Origin: Anaerolineales bacterium
GTDB taxonomy: Bacteria; Chloroflexota; Anaerolineae; Anaerolineales; Villigracilaceae
Assembly (NCBI GenBank): GCA_016744335.1
Contig: JADGEO010000009.1
Coordinates: 1-64,000 of the forward strand
Direction: 5' to 3'
Length of the DNA stretch: 64,000 nt
The notes beneath the pieces were generated by a model that did no database searches, had not been told where the DNA came from, and saw only the letters and a program-made list of their open reading frames with translations. A program made the translations under genes and the position numbers. The stretch's first letter is position 1. The number at the start of each line of letters is the position of its first letter. Positions 31,922-40,990 of the stretch are shown piece after piece.

Positions 31922-31950
31922 ATCTTACCATTAGGGGAGAAAGGGCGCAA
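31922..31950 (-). promoter_or_regulatory. Sigma-70-type promoter giving a leaderless TPR mRNA
   Basis: On the minus strand TTGCGC (31950-31945), a 17-bp spacer and TAAGAT (31927-31922) precede the ATG at 31915. The A of the ATG lies 7 nt beyond the -10, the usual start site. No Shine-Dalgarno is present in between. Confidence 0.5.
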
Positions 31951-32202
31951 TGTTTGCAATCTTTCCGTAGGATTATTTATAATTCAGGGTTTCTCAGGCT
32001 TTGTGGTGTAACTTTCCCGAAGTTTCAAATTTGCTCACTGATTTCACCAGCTTCACTGACTTCTCCTGCTCTTTCGTATCGTTTTATATGATTTCGATAG
32101 CTACTCACCTAAGTCTAAGAAACTCGTTTCTGCTTGTAGCCTGAGTAGTTACTGATTTCGTAAATAAAGTTTTGCATTAGATTGAAATCCCGAAGAGCCA
32201 CA

Positions 32203-32232
32203 TTTCAAATTAGACGATATATGCTGTATACT
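32203..32232 (+). promoter_or_regulatory. Promoter of the HHH-trmD gene pair
   Basis: TTTCAA (32203-32208), an 18-bp spacer and TATACT (32227-32232) are followed by a ~35-nt leader with AAGGAG before the ATG at 32274. The -35 is weak, the -10 good. Confidence 0.45.
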
Positions 32233-32273
32233 TGTTCCTACGCTAATGAACATCATATACAAGGAGCAAAATA

Positions 32274-32651
32274 ATGAGACTAGCCATCTTTCTACTCGGC
32301 ATACTCGCAGGACTATATATAAAAGGCAGCAATATAAATGAATGGCTAGAAAAAATCAAAAGCTATTTCGAAGGGCGTAAACCCAAAGAGCCTCAAATCC
32401 CCCTTCTCGTGGAAAAAGAAGAAAGCAAAGTAAAAGTTGAAAATACAGAAGAAATTTTCCCCGACCCGCTAGAAAAAGTCAAAGGAATTGGTCCCGTTAT
32501 CAAAGGCAAACTTAACGAGCAAGGCATTTTCACCTTTGCCCAACTTGGTGCACTCACCCCCACAAAACTAGAAGAAATTGTCGGCGCAAGCATCAAACGC
32601 TTTGCAGATGAAGAAGAAATCATCCGCCAAGCGCAAGAACTTGCGAAATAA
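32274..32651 (+). CDS. Small membrane-anchored helix-hairpin-helix protein
   Basis: A hydrophobic N-terminus (RLAIFLLGILAGLYIKG) anchors a 125-residue protein. After a charged linker the C-terminal half is a helix-hairpin-helix unit: VKGIGPVIKGKLNEQGI, then FAQLGALTPTKLEEIVG, as in the HHH_5/DUF4332-type domains found as single units in many bacteria. Such domains contact DNA or protein backbones; the function here is unknown. AAGGAG precedes the start. It lies 3 bp before trmD and is probably co-transcribed. Confidence 0.8.
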   Translation: MRLAIFLLGILAGLYIKGSNINEWLEKIKSYFEGRKPKEPQIPLLVEKEESKVKVENTEEIFPDPLEKVKGIGPVIKGKLNEQGIFTFAQLGALTPTKLEEIVGASIKRFADEEEIIRQAQELAK

Positions 32652-32654
32652 ATA

Positions 32655-33389
32655 ATGCACTTTGACCTCTTCTCTCTGCTCCCCGAAGTTTTCCCGCCCT
32701 ATCTCAACAGTAGCATGATGAAACGCGCCCAAGAAAAAGGATTGCTCAGCTTTGGCGTTCACAATATCAGAGATTGGACGCAAGACAAGCACCATGTCAC
32801 AGACGATAATCCCTACGGCGGCGGGGGCGGGATGATTATGAAGCCCGAACCCATTTTTGACGCAGTCGAAGATGTGATAGGATCGCCGCCCGATTGCCCC
32901 ATCATCTTACTAACTCCACAAGGACGTGTCTTTAATCAGGATGAAGCACAACGCCTCGCGCGTGAACCAAGGCTTGCGTTGCTGTGTGGACGCTACGAGG
33001 GCGTAGACGAACGGGTGCGTGCCCATCTCGTTACAGACGAAATCTCCATCGGAGACTATGTGCTAACCGGAGGGGAATTGCCCGCCCTTATACTCATAGA
33101 CGCACTAACACGCCTAATCCCTGGCGTGTTAGGCGCAGAAAATGGCGCAGCAAACGACTCCCATGCAACAGGCTTATTAGAGGGCGCACACTACACCCGC
33201 CCTGCCGAATATCGAGGCTGGGATGTCCCAGCTATTTTGCGCTCTGGCGACCACGGCAAAGTAGCGCAATGGCGGCGTGAGCAAGCGTTAATCCGCACCT
33301 TTGAGCGCAGACCAGAAATGCTAGAGAAAACAGAATTAAGCAAAAAAGATAAAGTCTTTTTAGAAAAAATTAAAAAAGGAAAAGCGTGA
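32655..33389 (+). CDS. trmD: tRNA (guanine-37-N1)-methyltransferase TrmD
   Basis: TrmD methylates G37 next to the anticodon, preventing +1 frameshifts. The 244-residue protein shows all hallmarks: [69 protein letters not shown] (the knotted SAM site) and the C-terminal [28 protein letters not shown] segment. It normally sits with rpsP/rimM/rplS; here it stands alone with the HHH gene, so that operon is broken up in this genome. Confidence 0.95.
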   Translation: MHFDLFSLLPEVFPPYLNSSMMKRAQEKGLLSFGVHNIRDWTQDKHHVTDDNPYGGGGGMIMKPEPIFDAVEDVIGSPPDCPIILLTPQGRVFNQDEAQRLAREPRLALLCGRYEGVDERVRAHLVTDEISIGDYVLTGGELPALILIDALTRLIPGVLGAENGAANDSHATGLLEGAHYTRPAEYRGWDVPAILRSGDHGKVAQWRREQALIRTFERRPEMLEKTELSKKDKVFLEKIKKGKA

Positions 33390-33667
33390 GTGGGACACTG
33401 CTTCCGCATAGATGTATGCAACTATACGAAGAGAGCTTTCTATCCAACGAGACTTTGCCAGCCACGTGAAAAGTTTAGGAATCAGGTAATTGGGGATTGG
33501 TAATTGCGAATTCGGCATCATACAAAATGAGTAAGACAACGCGTCCCCTTGCGGTGAGCTTTACTTAGAGCGTAGACGTTTATCTTATACCCTAGCTCCA
33601 GATGGGGTATTTTTGTTTTTTCTTGAAGTATAATCTTCGCCCATACGATGATGACAAAAGGATAATC

Positions 33668-34168
33668 ATGAGACTTTCAGTATTAGAAAATAAGATAAAA
33701 AACACCACCACCCCCCTCGTCGTGGATTTTTGGGCGCCGTGGTGTGGTCCCTGTAAGATGACCAAACCGATTCTTGAAAAACTTCGAGAGGAATACGCCG
33801 GCAAAGTAGACGTACTCTTTATTAATGCGGATAATTCCAAGAAAATTATGCAGCATTACCGTATTATGGGCATTCCGACAATGATGGCATTTCGTGATGG
33901 GGAATCGATGTTCCGAAGAACAGGTGGACAAACAGAAACAAGCTATCGTGCAGTTTTTGATGCACTGCTCGCGGATGGCAAATTCAAGGCTCCTATGAAG
34001 CCCATCGATCGTTTTTTGCGTCTGGGTGCTGGGGCTGTATCTATTCTCTGGGGACTAAACACAGGTATTTGGTGGCTGATGGGAATCGGTGGGGTGGTCG
34101 CTTTGATGGGGATTGTTGACCTTCGTTCCTTGTGGACGACACTTACAAATTTCTTCCGAAGAAAGTAA
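33668..34168 (+). CDS. Thioredoxin fused to a DUF2892-like membrane hairpin
   Basis: From the ATG at 33668 the first ~105 residues are a thioredoxin with the WAPWCGPCK active site (C26/C29) and the cis-Pro in IMGIPTMMAF. A linker leads to PMKPIDRFLRLGAGAVSILWG and two membrane helices, the pattern of DUF2892 proteins. The fold would be tethered to the membrane with the redox domain probably in the cytoplasm, as there is no signal peptide. The frame runs upstream to 33602, but that part is not thioredoxin-like. Confidence 0.85.
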   Translation: MRLSVLENKIKNTTTPLVVDFWAPWCGPCKMTKPILEKLREEYAGKVDVLFINADNSKKIMQHYRIMGIPTMMAFRDGESMFRRTGGQTETSYRAVFDALLADGKFKAPMKPIDRFLRLGAGAVSILWGLNTGIWWLMGIGGVVALMGIVDLRSLWTTLTNFFRRK

Positions 34169-34400
34169 ATCTAAAAGAAAAACACCGAGCCTTTAAAATC
34201 TTTGGTATTTTTTATTGCTAATTGAGCATCAGGAAAAACGAGAAAGACGACGAGCCTGAAACTTCTCCCAATATGACTCAAAAAACAAGCAAAAATCATC
34301 GACATCAATAAACAACTCAACTAAACTCATGTTAAGCTATATTCTAACTGGGACCCCTTCCCTATCTGAAATTCAGGTTACTGATTCACTGGAGACAAAA

Positions 34401-35468
34401 ATGGACATCAAAATTGCAAACCGGCTCATCGGCAAAAACCATCCCACCTACTTCATTGCCGATATCGCCGCCAACCACGATGGCGATATTGAACGGGCAA
34501 AAGAGCTGATCCGCTTAGCAAAAGAAGCAGGCGCAGATGCGGCAAAATTCCAGAATTTTAAAGCAAAGAAAATAGTCTCGGATTACGGATTTAAGTCAAT
34601 GGGCGGGCAAGTTTCACATCAGGCATCGTGGGACAAATCCGTTTTTGATGTTTATAAAGCCGCCGAAGTCCCACTCAACTGGACATCGGAACTTGCCGAA
34701 GAATGTAAAAAGATTGGGATTGAATACTTTTCTTCCCCTTACGATTTTGAAGCCGCCGACACGCTCTATGATTTTATGCCCGCCTACAAAGCTGGTTCTG
34801 GGTTAATTTCTTGGCCCCAAATGCTCGTTTATATGGCAAAAAAGGGCAAACCGATTTTGATCGCCACCGGCGCATCTGATATCGGCGATGTGACCCGTGC
34901 TGTGCGTGCCGTGCAAGAAGTGAACGAGCAAATTATTCTCTTCCAGTGCAATACCAATTACACCGCCAGTGACAATAATTACGACCATCTAAACTTAAAC
35001 GTCCTAAAAACCTACGCAACTATATTCCCTGATATGGTTTTGGGATTATCGGATCATACCCATAGCATCGCCCCTGTTGTTGGTGCAGTAGCGATGGGCG
35101 CACGCGTTATCGAACGTCACTTCACCGACAGCAACGAGCGCGAAGGTCCCGACCATAAATTTGCGATGAATCCCGATATTTGGGCAGAGATGGTGCACGA
35201 AGTCCGCACGCTAGAACGCGCACTTGGCTCACCTGATAAATTTGTCACGCCAAATGAAAAAGAAACCTATATGCTCCAACGCCGCTGCCTGCGTGCCGCT
35301 CGTGACATCAAAGCTGGCGAAACTTTCACCGCTAAGATGGTCGAGCCGCTCCGCCCCGCAGTCCCTGGCGCGCTAATGGCATGGGATATAGACGATGTTA
35401 TCGGCAAAAAGGCGTTGGTCGATATGGTTTACGGGAAAGAACTTCGTTCAAATGCGTTAGAAGGTTAG
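34401..35468 (+). CDS. N-acetylneuraminate synthase family protein (NeuB-like) with SAF domain
   Basis: The start at 34401 follows GGAGA; an upstream in-frame ATG at 34329 has no such site. The 355-residue protein matches the NeuB TIM barrel (FIADIAANHDGDIERAKELI, AKFQNFKAKKIVS, FSSPYDFEAADTL, GLSDHTHSI, ERHFTDSNEREGPDHKFAM) and ends with a SAF domain (RRCLRAARDIKAGETFTAKMV). Such enzymes condense PEP with an amino sugar to make sialic, legionaminic or pseudaminic acids. No cytidylyltransferase or epimerase gene is nearby, so the exact sugar is open. Confidence 0.87.
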   Translation: MDIKIANRLIGKNHPTYFIADIAANHDGDIERAKELIRLAKEAGADAAKFQNFKAKKIVSDYGFKSMGGQVSHQASWDKSVFDVYKAAEVPLNWTSELAEECKKIGIEYFSSPYDFEAADTLYDFMPAYKAGSGLISWPQMLVYMAKKGKPILIATGASDIGDVTRAVRAVQEVNEQIILFQCNTNYTASDNNYDHLNLNVLKTYATIFPDMVLGLSDHTHSIAPVVGAVAMGARVIERHFTDSNEREGPDHKFAMNPDIWAEMVHEVRTLERALGSPDKFVTPNEKETYMLQRRCLRAARDIKAGETFTAKMVEPLRPAVPGALMAWDIDDVIGKKALVDMVYGKELRSNALEG

Positions 35469-35530
35469 AAAGTTTAAATCTAATAACCTTTCAACCTTCT
35501 AACATTCAAACTCTTAAACAGGAATATAAG

Positions 35531-36748
35531 ATGACCTCAGAAAGCTACGAAATTACTTTATCAAAATTTATCTACGGCGGCGAGACAATGGGACGCCTCC
35601 CCGACCCTGACAAGCGTGCCGTATTTGTTCCCTATGCCCTTCCCAACGAACGTGTTGAAGTAAAGTTAACATTCGAAAAGCGCGGCTATGCACGTGCGAA
35701 TTTACTCAAAGTTCTTGAAACTGCACCAGAGCGAATTAGCGCAAAATGCGCGCATTTCACAAATTGCAAAGGCTGTCATTATCAGCATATCCCTTACGAA
35801 AGCCAACTGCGCGCAAAAGAAGAAATTCTCAAAGACCAACTAACTCGAATTGGCAAAATTGAAAACCCACCTATAAGCAAAATCGTTCCTTCACCAGAAA
35901 TTTGGCACTATCGTAACCAAATGGATTTTCAGATTGGCAGAAGTGCCTTAACGCCAAATATCCTTGAAGTTACAGAGTGCCACATCCCCGCGCCCGCCAT
36001 CAATGAATTTTGGCAAGAACTAGAATTTGGCGAAAACAACCTTTTTAATCGCTTCACCCTGCGTCAAGATGCCGCCGACAACATCATGCTCATCTTCCAT
36101 TCTGAGAATCCCGAAACACCAGAAATGACCCTCGAAGATGACCTTTCTGTCGTTCACGTCACCGCAGGTGAAATCATCGTCATGGGCGGCGATGACCATA
36201 TCGTTACCACCCTGCACGGTCTCCCTTTCCGTGTTTCTGCCACATCCTTCTTGCATCCCAACACCGCGGTTGCGGAGAAAATGATTACACACCTACTCGA
36301 AACTTTACCCCTCAATGATGACACAACTCTTCTCGAACTGCATAGCGGCGTTGGCACATTTAGTGCCTTTTTAGCCCCCAAAGTAAAAGAATTGATTTGT
36401 GTTGAAAACTCAGCCACTGCATGTCAAGATTTCGCAATTAATTTGGATGAGTTTGAGAATGTTGCGCTCTACGAAGCCCCAGCAATGAATATCTTCCCCA
36501 GCTTAGATGCCCCCCCCAACATTATCCTCGTAGACCCGCCCGCGAGTGGGCTTGGTCGTCATACCATAGACAGGATGCTAAAAGTGGGCGCGTCCACGCT
36601 GGCATATGTCTCACGTGACCCATCCACTTTGGCGCGAGATGCAAAAAAACTAATCAAAGGCGGGTATACACTAAAAAATGTCACTCCTTTTGATGTTGCC
36701 CCGCAAAACGCGCAAATTGATAGTATCGCGTTATTTTTATTGACGTAA
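35531..36748 (+). CDS. TrmA/RlmD-class RNA m5U methyltransferase-like protein lacking the catalytic Cys
   Basis: The protein of 405 residues starts at 35531 (GGAATATAAG upstream). It has an N-terminal TRAM-like domain (SKFIYGGETMGRLPDPDKRAVFV split over a turn), four Cys resembling the RlmD iron-sulfur motif (CAHFTNCKGCHY), and the methylase core with HSGVGTFSAFLAP and VDPPASGLG. The nucleophile block reads AYVSRDPSTLARD: the expected Cys of SCxPxTLARD is Arg362 (CGT at 36614). The terminal H-x-E block reads PQNAQIDSIALF, with Asp instead of the general-base Glu. It may be inactive as a m5U methylase or have taken another role. Confidence 0.8.
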   Translation: MTSESYEITLSKFIYGGETMGRLPDPDKRAVFVPYALPNERVEVKLTFEKRGYARANLLKVLETAPERISAKCAHFTNCKGCHYQHIPYESQLRAKEEILKDQLTRIGKIENPPISKIVPSPEIWHYRNQMDFQIGRSALTPNILEVTECHIPAPAINEFWQELEFGENNLFNRFTLRQDAADNIMLIFHSENPETPEMTLEDDLSVVHVTAGEIIVMGGDDHIVTTLHGLPFRVSATSFLHPNTAVAEKMITHLLETLPLNDDTTLLELHSGVGTFSAFLAPKVKELICVENSATACQDFAINLDEFENVALYEAPAMNIFPSLDAPPNIILVDPPASGLGRHTIDRMLKVGASTLAYVSRDPSTLARDAKKLIKGGYTLKNVTPFDVAPQNAQIDSIALFLLT

Positions 36749-36780
36749 AAAAAAGAGCATGATAAAATGCTGTTTGTTCT

Positions 36781-36854
36781 GGGCGCGTAGCTCAATCCGG
36801 CAGAGCAGTGGCCTTTTAAGCCATTGGTTGTGAGTTCGAGTCTCACCGCGCTCA
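36781..36854 (+). tRNA. tRNA-Lys (anticodon TTT)
   Basis: The 74-nt gene folds as a standard cloverleaf. The acceptor stem is GGGCGCG with CGCGCTC, the D-arm GCTC/GAGC, the anticodon stem GTGGC/GCCAT around CTTTTAA (anticodon TTT at 36815-36817), and the T-arm GTGAG-TTCGAGT-CTCAC. The discriminator base is A and CCA is not encoded. A terminator follows directly. Confidence 0.96.
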
Positions 36855-36855
36855 C

Positions 36856-36887
36856 AAAAAAGCCATCCATTATTGGATGGCTTTTTT
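36856..36887. terminator. Intrinsic terminator after tRNA-Lys
   Basis: AAAAAAGCCATCC (36856-36868) pairs with GGATGGCTTTTTT (36875-36887). It ends the tRNA transcript and can also serve the converging urocanase gene. Confidence 0.88.
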
Positions 36888-36971
36888 ATTTAAGCTGAAG
36901 AAACTATTTTTAGCAAATTATACTTAATCTTGAAAAAAAGGCGATTTTATAATTTGTTTTTTCCTAATCGC

Positions 36972-38627
36972 CTATTTCTCTAACATCGGCATTTGGATTT
37001 TGTGACGTTTTGCCGCATCAATGGCGATTTGATAACCAGCATCTGCGTGGCGAACAACGCCCATACCAGGATCGGTCGTGAGTACACGTGAGAGGCGTTG
37101 GTGAGCTTCAGGTGTGCCGTCAGCAACAATCACTTGCCCCGCGTGCTGTGAATAGCCCATCCCCACACCACCCCCATGATGGAAGGAGACCCAAGTCGCT
37201 CCACCAACGGCGTTGATTAGGGCATTCAAAATTGCCCAATCGGATACCGCATCTGACCCATCTTTCATGGCTTCGGTTTCACGGTTGGGGCTGGCAACAG
37301 AACCAGCATCCAGATGGTCACGTCCGATAGCAATGGGGGCAGAGACGATGCCTTTTTCTACCAATTCGTTAAATTTCAAGCCCGCTTTTTCGCGCTCACC
37401 GTATCCCAACCAGCAAATACGGGAGGGTAAACCTTGCACAGGCACTTTCTCTTGCGCCATCTTAATCCAACGGTGGAGATGTTCATCTTCGGGGAAGAGT
37501 TCAAGAATAGCTTCATCTGTGTGGCGAATATCTTCGGGGTCTCCAGAGAGAGCGACCCAGCGGAAGGGTCCCTTTCCTTCGCAGAAGAGGGGGCGAATAT
37601 AAGCGGGGACAAAGCCAGGGAAATCAAAGGCTTTTTCTACACCATAATCAAATGCCTGTTGGCGAATATTGTTGCCATAATCGAAAACTTCGCTACCTAC
37701 TTTTTGGAAATCTAGCATCGCCTGAACATGGTCTGCCATCGATTCGCGTGCCATCGCTTTATATCTTTCTGGGTTAGATTCTCGTAAAGCATCTGCTTCA
37801 GCAACGCTCAGACCTGAGGGGACGTACATCAATGCCTCATGTGCGGAGGTTTGATCTGTGACCACATCTGGGACGATGCCACGATCGACCAGTTCGGGGA
37901 AAATATCTGCGGCGTTGCCAACCAATCCAATGGAGAGGGGCTTTTTGGCGGCAACCGCGTCATTTACCAAATCTAACGCTTCGTCAAGGGAACTCACGAC
38001 CACATCCACGTAGCGATCCGCTAGGCGGCGATTTGCGCGCGCCGCGTCCACTTCTACACAAAGCCCAACGCCCTCGTTCATGGTTATAGACAGCGGCTGC
38101 GCGCCGCCCATTCCGCCTAATCCTGCTGTGAGAACAAATTTGCCCGCAAGAGATTTCCAGCCACGCTGACGGGCGAGTGCGCCGAAGGTTTCGTAAGTGC
38201 CCTGTAAAATGCCTTGCGTGCCGATGTAAATCCACGAGCCAGCGGTCATTTGCCCGTACATCATCAACCCTTTTGCCGCGAGTTCATCGAAATGCTCCCA
38301 ATTTGCCCACGCGGGGACAAGATTTGAGTTGGCGATGAGCACGCGGGGGGCATCGGTATGCGATTTGAAAACGGCGACAGGCTTGCCCGATTGAACGAGC
38401 AGCGTCTCATCTTCTTCGAGATTCTTGAGCGATTCAAGAATGGCATCGAATGATTCCCAGTTGCGGGCGGCTTTGCCACGTCCACCGTAAACAACCAGTT
38501 TTTCAGGTATCTCGGCGACTTCGGGCGAGACATTATGCTGAATCATACGGTAGGCGGCTTCGATGAGCCAATTTTTGCAGGTTAGCTCGGTGCCTGTTGG
38601 AGGGTGTACTACACGGGGTTGGGACAT
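36972..38627 (-). CDS. hutU: Urocanate hydratase
   Basis: The 551-residue protein is a complete urocanase, converting urocanate to imidazolonepropionate in histidine breakdown with bound NAD. Characteristic blocks: [52 protein letters not shown] split by the dinucleotide site, [11 protein letters not shown], and the C-terminal [17 protein letters not shown]. No hutH, hutI or other histidine-use gene is near it, so the pathway is scattered or partial. A GGAG ribosome-binding site precedes the start. Confidence 0.95.
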   Translation of the reverse strand: MSQPRVVHPPTGTELTCKNWLIEAAYRMIQHNVSPEVAEIPEKLVVYGGRGKAARNWESFDAILESLKNLEEDETLLVQSGKPVAVFKSHTDAPRVLIANSNLVPAWANWEHFDELAAKGLMMYGQMTAGSWIYIGTQGILQGTYETFGALARQRGWKSLAGKFVLTAGLGGMGGAQPLSITMNEGVGLCVEVDAARANRRLADRYVDVVVSSLDEALDLVNDAVAAKKPLSIGLVGNAADIFPELVDRGIVPDVVTDQTSAHEALMYVPSGLSVAEADALRESNPERYKAMARESMADHVQAMLDFQKVGSEVFDYGNNIRQQAFDYGVEKAFDFPGFVPAYIRPLFCEGKGPFRWVALSGDPEDIRHTDEAILELFPEDEHLHRWIKMAQEKVPVQGLPSRICWLGYGEREKAGLKFNELVEKGIVSAPIAIGRDHLDAGSVASPNRETEAMKDGSDAVSDWAILNALINAVGGATWVSFHHGGGVGMGYSQHAGQVIVADGTPEAHQRLSRVLTTDPGMGVVRHADAGYQIAIDAAKRHKIQMPMLEK

Positions 38628-38704
38628 TTTTTCTCCTGTTTATGAGATGAAAATTGAGTTTTTTATTAGCCTTTGTCGGAAATAAAATTATTAACTGCTA
38701 ATTG

Positions 38705-38722
38705 GCAGGGCAGGATTCTGCC
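38705..38722. other. Short hairpin between hutU and the radical SAM gene
   Basis: GGGCAG-GATT-CTGCCC forms a 6-bp stem in the 200-bp gap. On the minus strand it could be part of a terminator for the radical SAM gene that ends at 38828, but no clear T-run follows. Confidence 0.35.
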
Positions 38723-38827
38723 CTCTAATCTTCGCTAAAAAACAAAAAATTAGCGAGAATTGGTGAAGATTGGTGGTTCTGAATCTTGAGAACTTTAATC
38801 CAAAAACTGTTTCCGATATCTTCTACA

Positions 38828-39700
38828 TTATAATCCTCGCCAAGATTCTGGTTTTAGTACTTCTTGCCCACGCAATAATGCGACATCTAAGATCGCTAAT
38901 AGTCCTTCTTTATCTTGCGGTAAAGTCCCCCGAAGCGGCAAATAATTGGAAGCGTGGTTGGTACGGAAGATACAATTACTGAGCTGTAAATGCTCTATCA
39001 CCTGACGCAATTCAGCCAGCATCTCTTCAGCGGTGAGCAGGTGAAATTCACCCGCCTGCCATTGGGCGTGGAGCTTGGTGCCCGGGACGAGCATTAAGGT
39101 GAGCATTGAAAAGAAATCGGGGTCTATGGCACTCACAACGCGTCCCGTTTCTTTGGCATGATGCGCGGATTTTTTCTGCTCTCCAAGCCCTAAAATAGCA
39201 ATAACAGAAAAGAGAATGCCTGCTTTTTTGACTTTTTTCCCCGCCTCAATCATCTCGGCAGATGTGGCACCTTTTTCGATATTTTCCAGGATTTCATCAC
39301 TGCCACTTTCTAAACCGATATAGATAATGCCTAATCCTTTTTCCCGAAGTGTTTGCAATTCTTCGGGTGTTTTTCGTAAAATATCTTGAGCATTGGCATA
39401 GCAACCCACACGCTCAAGTTGAGGAAATGCCGCTTGTAATTCTTCGAGAATTTTTACCAAACGCCTTGTAGATAAAACCAACGCATCGCCATCTGCAAGG
39501 AAAACGCGGCGCGTGGCGGGCATCCGCTCTTTGGCGAGGGCAATGTCTTCTAAAACTTCACCCATCTTTCTCGTACGAAAAGGCTTATCTAAGTAGGTGC
39601 CGCAAAAGGTACAGTGATTATGGGAGCATCCATAGCTGACTTGCAAAATATAACTCTTTGCCTCGCTAGGCGGGCGGATAACCATTCCATGATAGCGCAT
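38828..39700 (-). CDS. Radical SAM protein (COG1032-like, CX4CX2C cluster)
   Basis: The 290-residue enzyme starts with a conserved Tyr/Gly-Cys block YGCSHNHCTFC (C25, C30, C33), the CX4CX2C variant of the radical-SAM cluster seen in this subfamily. It has the barrel motifs FLADGDALVL, YANAQDIL, YIGLESGSDEIL and VIAILGLGE. The last blocks (SMLTLMLVPGTKLHAQW) are typical of the family, which has no agreed reaction. A TACAAT hexamer ends 7 nt before the ATG, suggesting leaderless transcription. Confidence 0.85.
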   Translation of the reverse strand: MRYHGMVIRPPSEAKSYILQVSYGCSHNHCTFCGTYLDKPFRTRKMGEVLEDIALAKERMPATRRVFLADGDALVLSTRRLVKILEELQAAFPQLERVGCYANAQDILRKTPEELQTLREKGLGIIYIGLESGSDEILENIEKGATSAEMIEAGKKVKKAGILFSVIAILGLGEQKKSAHHAKETGRVVSAIDPDFFSMLTLMLVPGTKLHAQWQAGEFHLLTAEEMLAELRQVIEHLQLSNCIFRTNHASNYLPLRGTLPQDKEGLLAILDVALLRGQEVLKPESWRGL

Positions 39701-39909
39701 GATTATATTGTACTCCGAATATGAACGGAGAAAAGTTTTTCGGTAAGAAACCCCGCTATATTTTCATCTAAATAACACAAGGTTTAAAAGCCTGCGTTTT
39801 CTTTTCTCATCCCTTCTTGCAACGTTCCCATAATTTCTTAAAGGAGTATTTGCGGGTAAAATGGGTGCAGAAAAAACAGATAAAATCTCAAATATGGAAG
39901 AAAAATACT

Positions 39910-40674
39910 ATGCAACTAAAACATGCCGCCCTTGTAATCGTTGATATTAGCGGATACACGCAGTTTCTGCGCCAACGAAATTTAACATTACTTCACGCCG
40001 AAGAAATCATTAGTCAACTTTTAGAATCTGTAATTGATGTTGCAGAGTTCCCCCTAACTTTGAATAAACTCGAAGGAGATGCCGCTTTTCTTTATGCTTT
40101 TATGGATGACGATTACGAAAAGGTAGCCAAGGATATTCTTAAACAGACAGTAGCCTTTTTTCCCGCCTTTGAGCGCAAGGCGGCAGAGTTATCTCAAGAC
40201 ACTGCCTATTGTGACTGCGATGCCTGCTCGCATATTAGCCGTCTTAAATTAAAAGCCTTCATTCATCACGGGGAAGTTGTGCAGAAAAAGATTCGACAAT
40301 TTGAAGAACTTGCAGGAGAGAGTGTAATATTGATTCATCGTCTTTTGAAAAATGGTATTGAGGCAAATGAATATCTTCTGTTGACAGAATCTTTTTCTAC
40401 TCTTGTTGATACTATTCCTGAATTAAAAAAAGAAAGCCGCATAGAAGAATACGATAACGCAGACCCTGTACGCGTGGATGTCTATTTCCCGCCTGCTAAA
40501 ATTCCACCCTTAAAGACACAATCTTATACGCCACAAAAAAGAAGTATGCTTATGGCACAAACTAAACGCTTATTTTCTCATGCTTTAGACAAATCAAAGG
40601 CTGATAAGTTTAAACATATTCCCAATAAAAAGGTGGGCGTTTGGGCTTATTTTAAAGATATGCTGGGGAGCTAA
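39910..40674 (+). CDS. DUF2652 protein with nucleotide-cyclase-like fold
   Basis: From ATG 39910 the 254-residue protein begins LKHAALVIVDISGYTQFLRQ, the strand-D-x-S-G-(Y/F)-(T) start shared with class III cyclase folds, followed by NKLEGDAAFLYAF in place of the second metal site (GDxxxA). A CDCDACSH cysteine cluster and KAFIHHGEV follow, as in DUF2652 proteins. It is probably a cyclase-like domain without demonstrated activity. The reading frame extends to 39817 but upstream residues are not family-like. Confidence 0.8.
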   Translation: MQLKHAALVIVDISGYTQFLRQRNLTLLHAEEIISQLLESVIDVAEFPLTLNKLEGDAAFLYAFMDDDYEKVAKDILKQTVAFFPAFERKAAELSQDTAYCDCDACSHISRLKLKAFIHHGEVVQKKIRQFEELAGESVILIHRLLKNGIEANEYLLLTESFSTLVDTIPELKKESRIEEYDNADPVRVDVYFPPAKIPPLKTQSYTPQKRSMLMAQTKRLFSHALDKSKADKFKHIPNKKVGVWAYFKDMLGS

Positions 40675-40742
40675 CTGTTTTTGGTTCAACATGAATTGAC
40701 GTGATTGCTACCAATATCCTTATGTTTTCAACATAAGGATAT

Positions 40743-40855
40743 TAGACCTCTTGCAAAAGCCTGTTTTCTCTACGCTCCCTGCGCCGTCCTCGGCGCAGGC
40801 TTCTCTAAAACACGCCGCCGAGGACGGCGGCTAGAGCACTTATGCAAGAGGTCTA
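40743..40855. mobile_element. MITE-like element with TA flanks
   Basis: TAGACCTCTTGCA (40743-40755) and TGCAAGAGGTCTA (40843-40855) are perfect 13-bp terminal inverted repeats; the outer TA on both ends could be a target duplication, as made by IS630/Tc1-type transposases. The ~110-bp inside has two GC-rich palindromes (GCGCCG-TCCT-CGGCGC and GCCGCCGAGGACGGCGGC) and no reading frame. The second palindrome recurs at 43731-43757. Confidence 0.55.
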
Positions 40856-40861
40856 TTATGT

Positions 40862-40883
40862 AAAACCCGTTGAAACGGGTTTT
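40862..40883. terminator. Bidirectional terminator between convergent genes
   Basis: AAAACCCGT-TGAA-ACGGGTTTT is a 9-bp stem with a tetraloop and a T-run on both strands. Confidence 0.75.
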
Positions 40884-40990
40884 ATTGCGCGAGTTTTAGC
40901 GCGATTTATTGCACTTTCTATTTCAGACGATGATTTCAATCATCGATTCGGACATGAATTATCATGCTAATTCACGTTAAACCCTGTTTT

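Larger units (their letters stand above)
31916..32273. other. 358-bp divergent intergenic region
   Basis: Apart from the two divergent promoters listed separately, I see only a degraded inverted pair: GATTTCGATAGCTACTCA near 32091-32108 and GAGTAGTTACTGATTTC near 32143-32159. It resembles the arms of repeat R1. No gene is visible. Confidence 0.45.
40675..40990. other. 316-bp intergenic region built of nested inverted repeats
   Basis: The convergent gap between the DUF2652 and subtilase genes holds no gene. Outer arms GTTCAACATGAATTGACGTGAT (40684-40705, read as two parts GTTCAACATGAATT and GACGTGAT) pair at 17 of 22 positions with 40961-40982. Inside lie a 14-bp-stem hairpin (40713-40743), a MITE-like unit (40743-40855), a terminator (40862-40883) and a hairpin CGATGATT-TC-AATCATCG (40928-40945). 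Confidence 0.6.

Noticed and set aside
36781-36854. Selenocysteine tRNA
   Set aside because: The cloverleaf has a normal 7-bp acceptor stem, a short variable loop and anticodon TTT, so it is tRNA-Lys.
40743-40855. Reading the MITE-like unit as a simple intrinsic terminator
   Set aside because: The arms are 113 bp apart with no T-run; a separate compact terminator lies just after it at 40862-40883.
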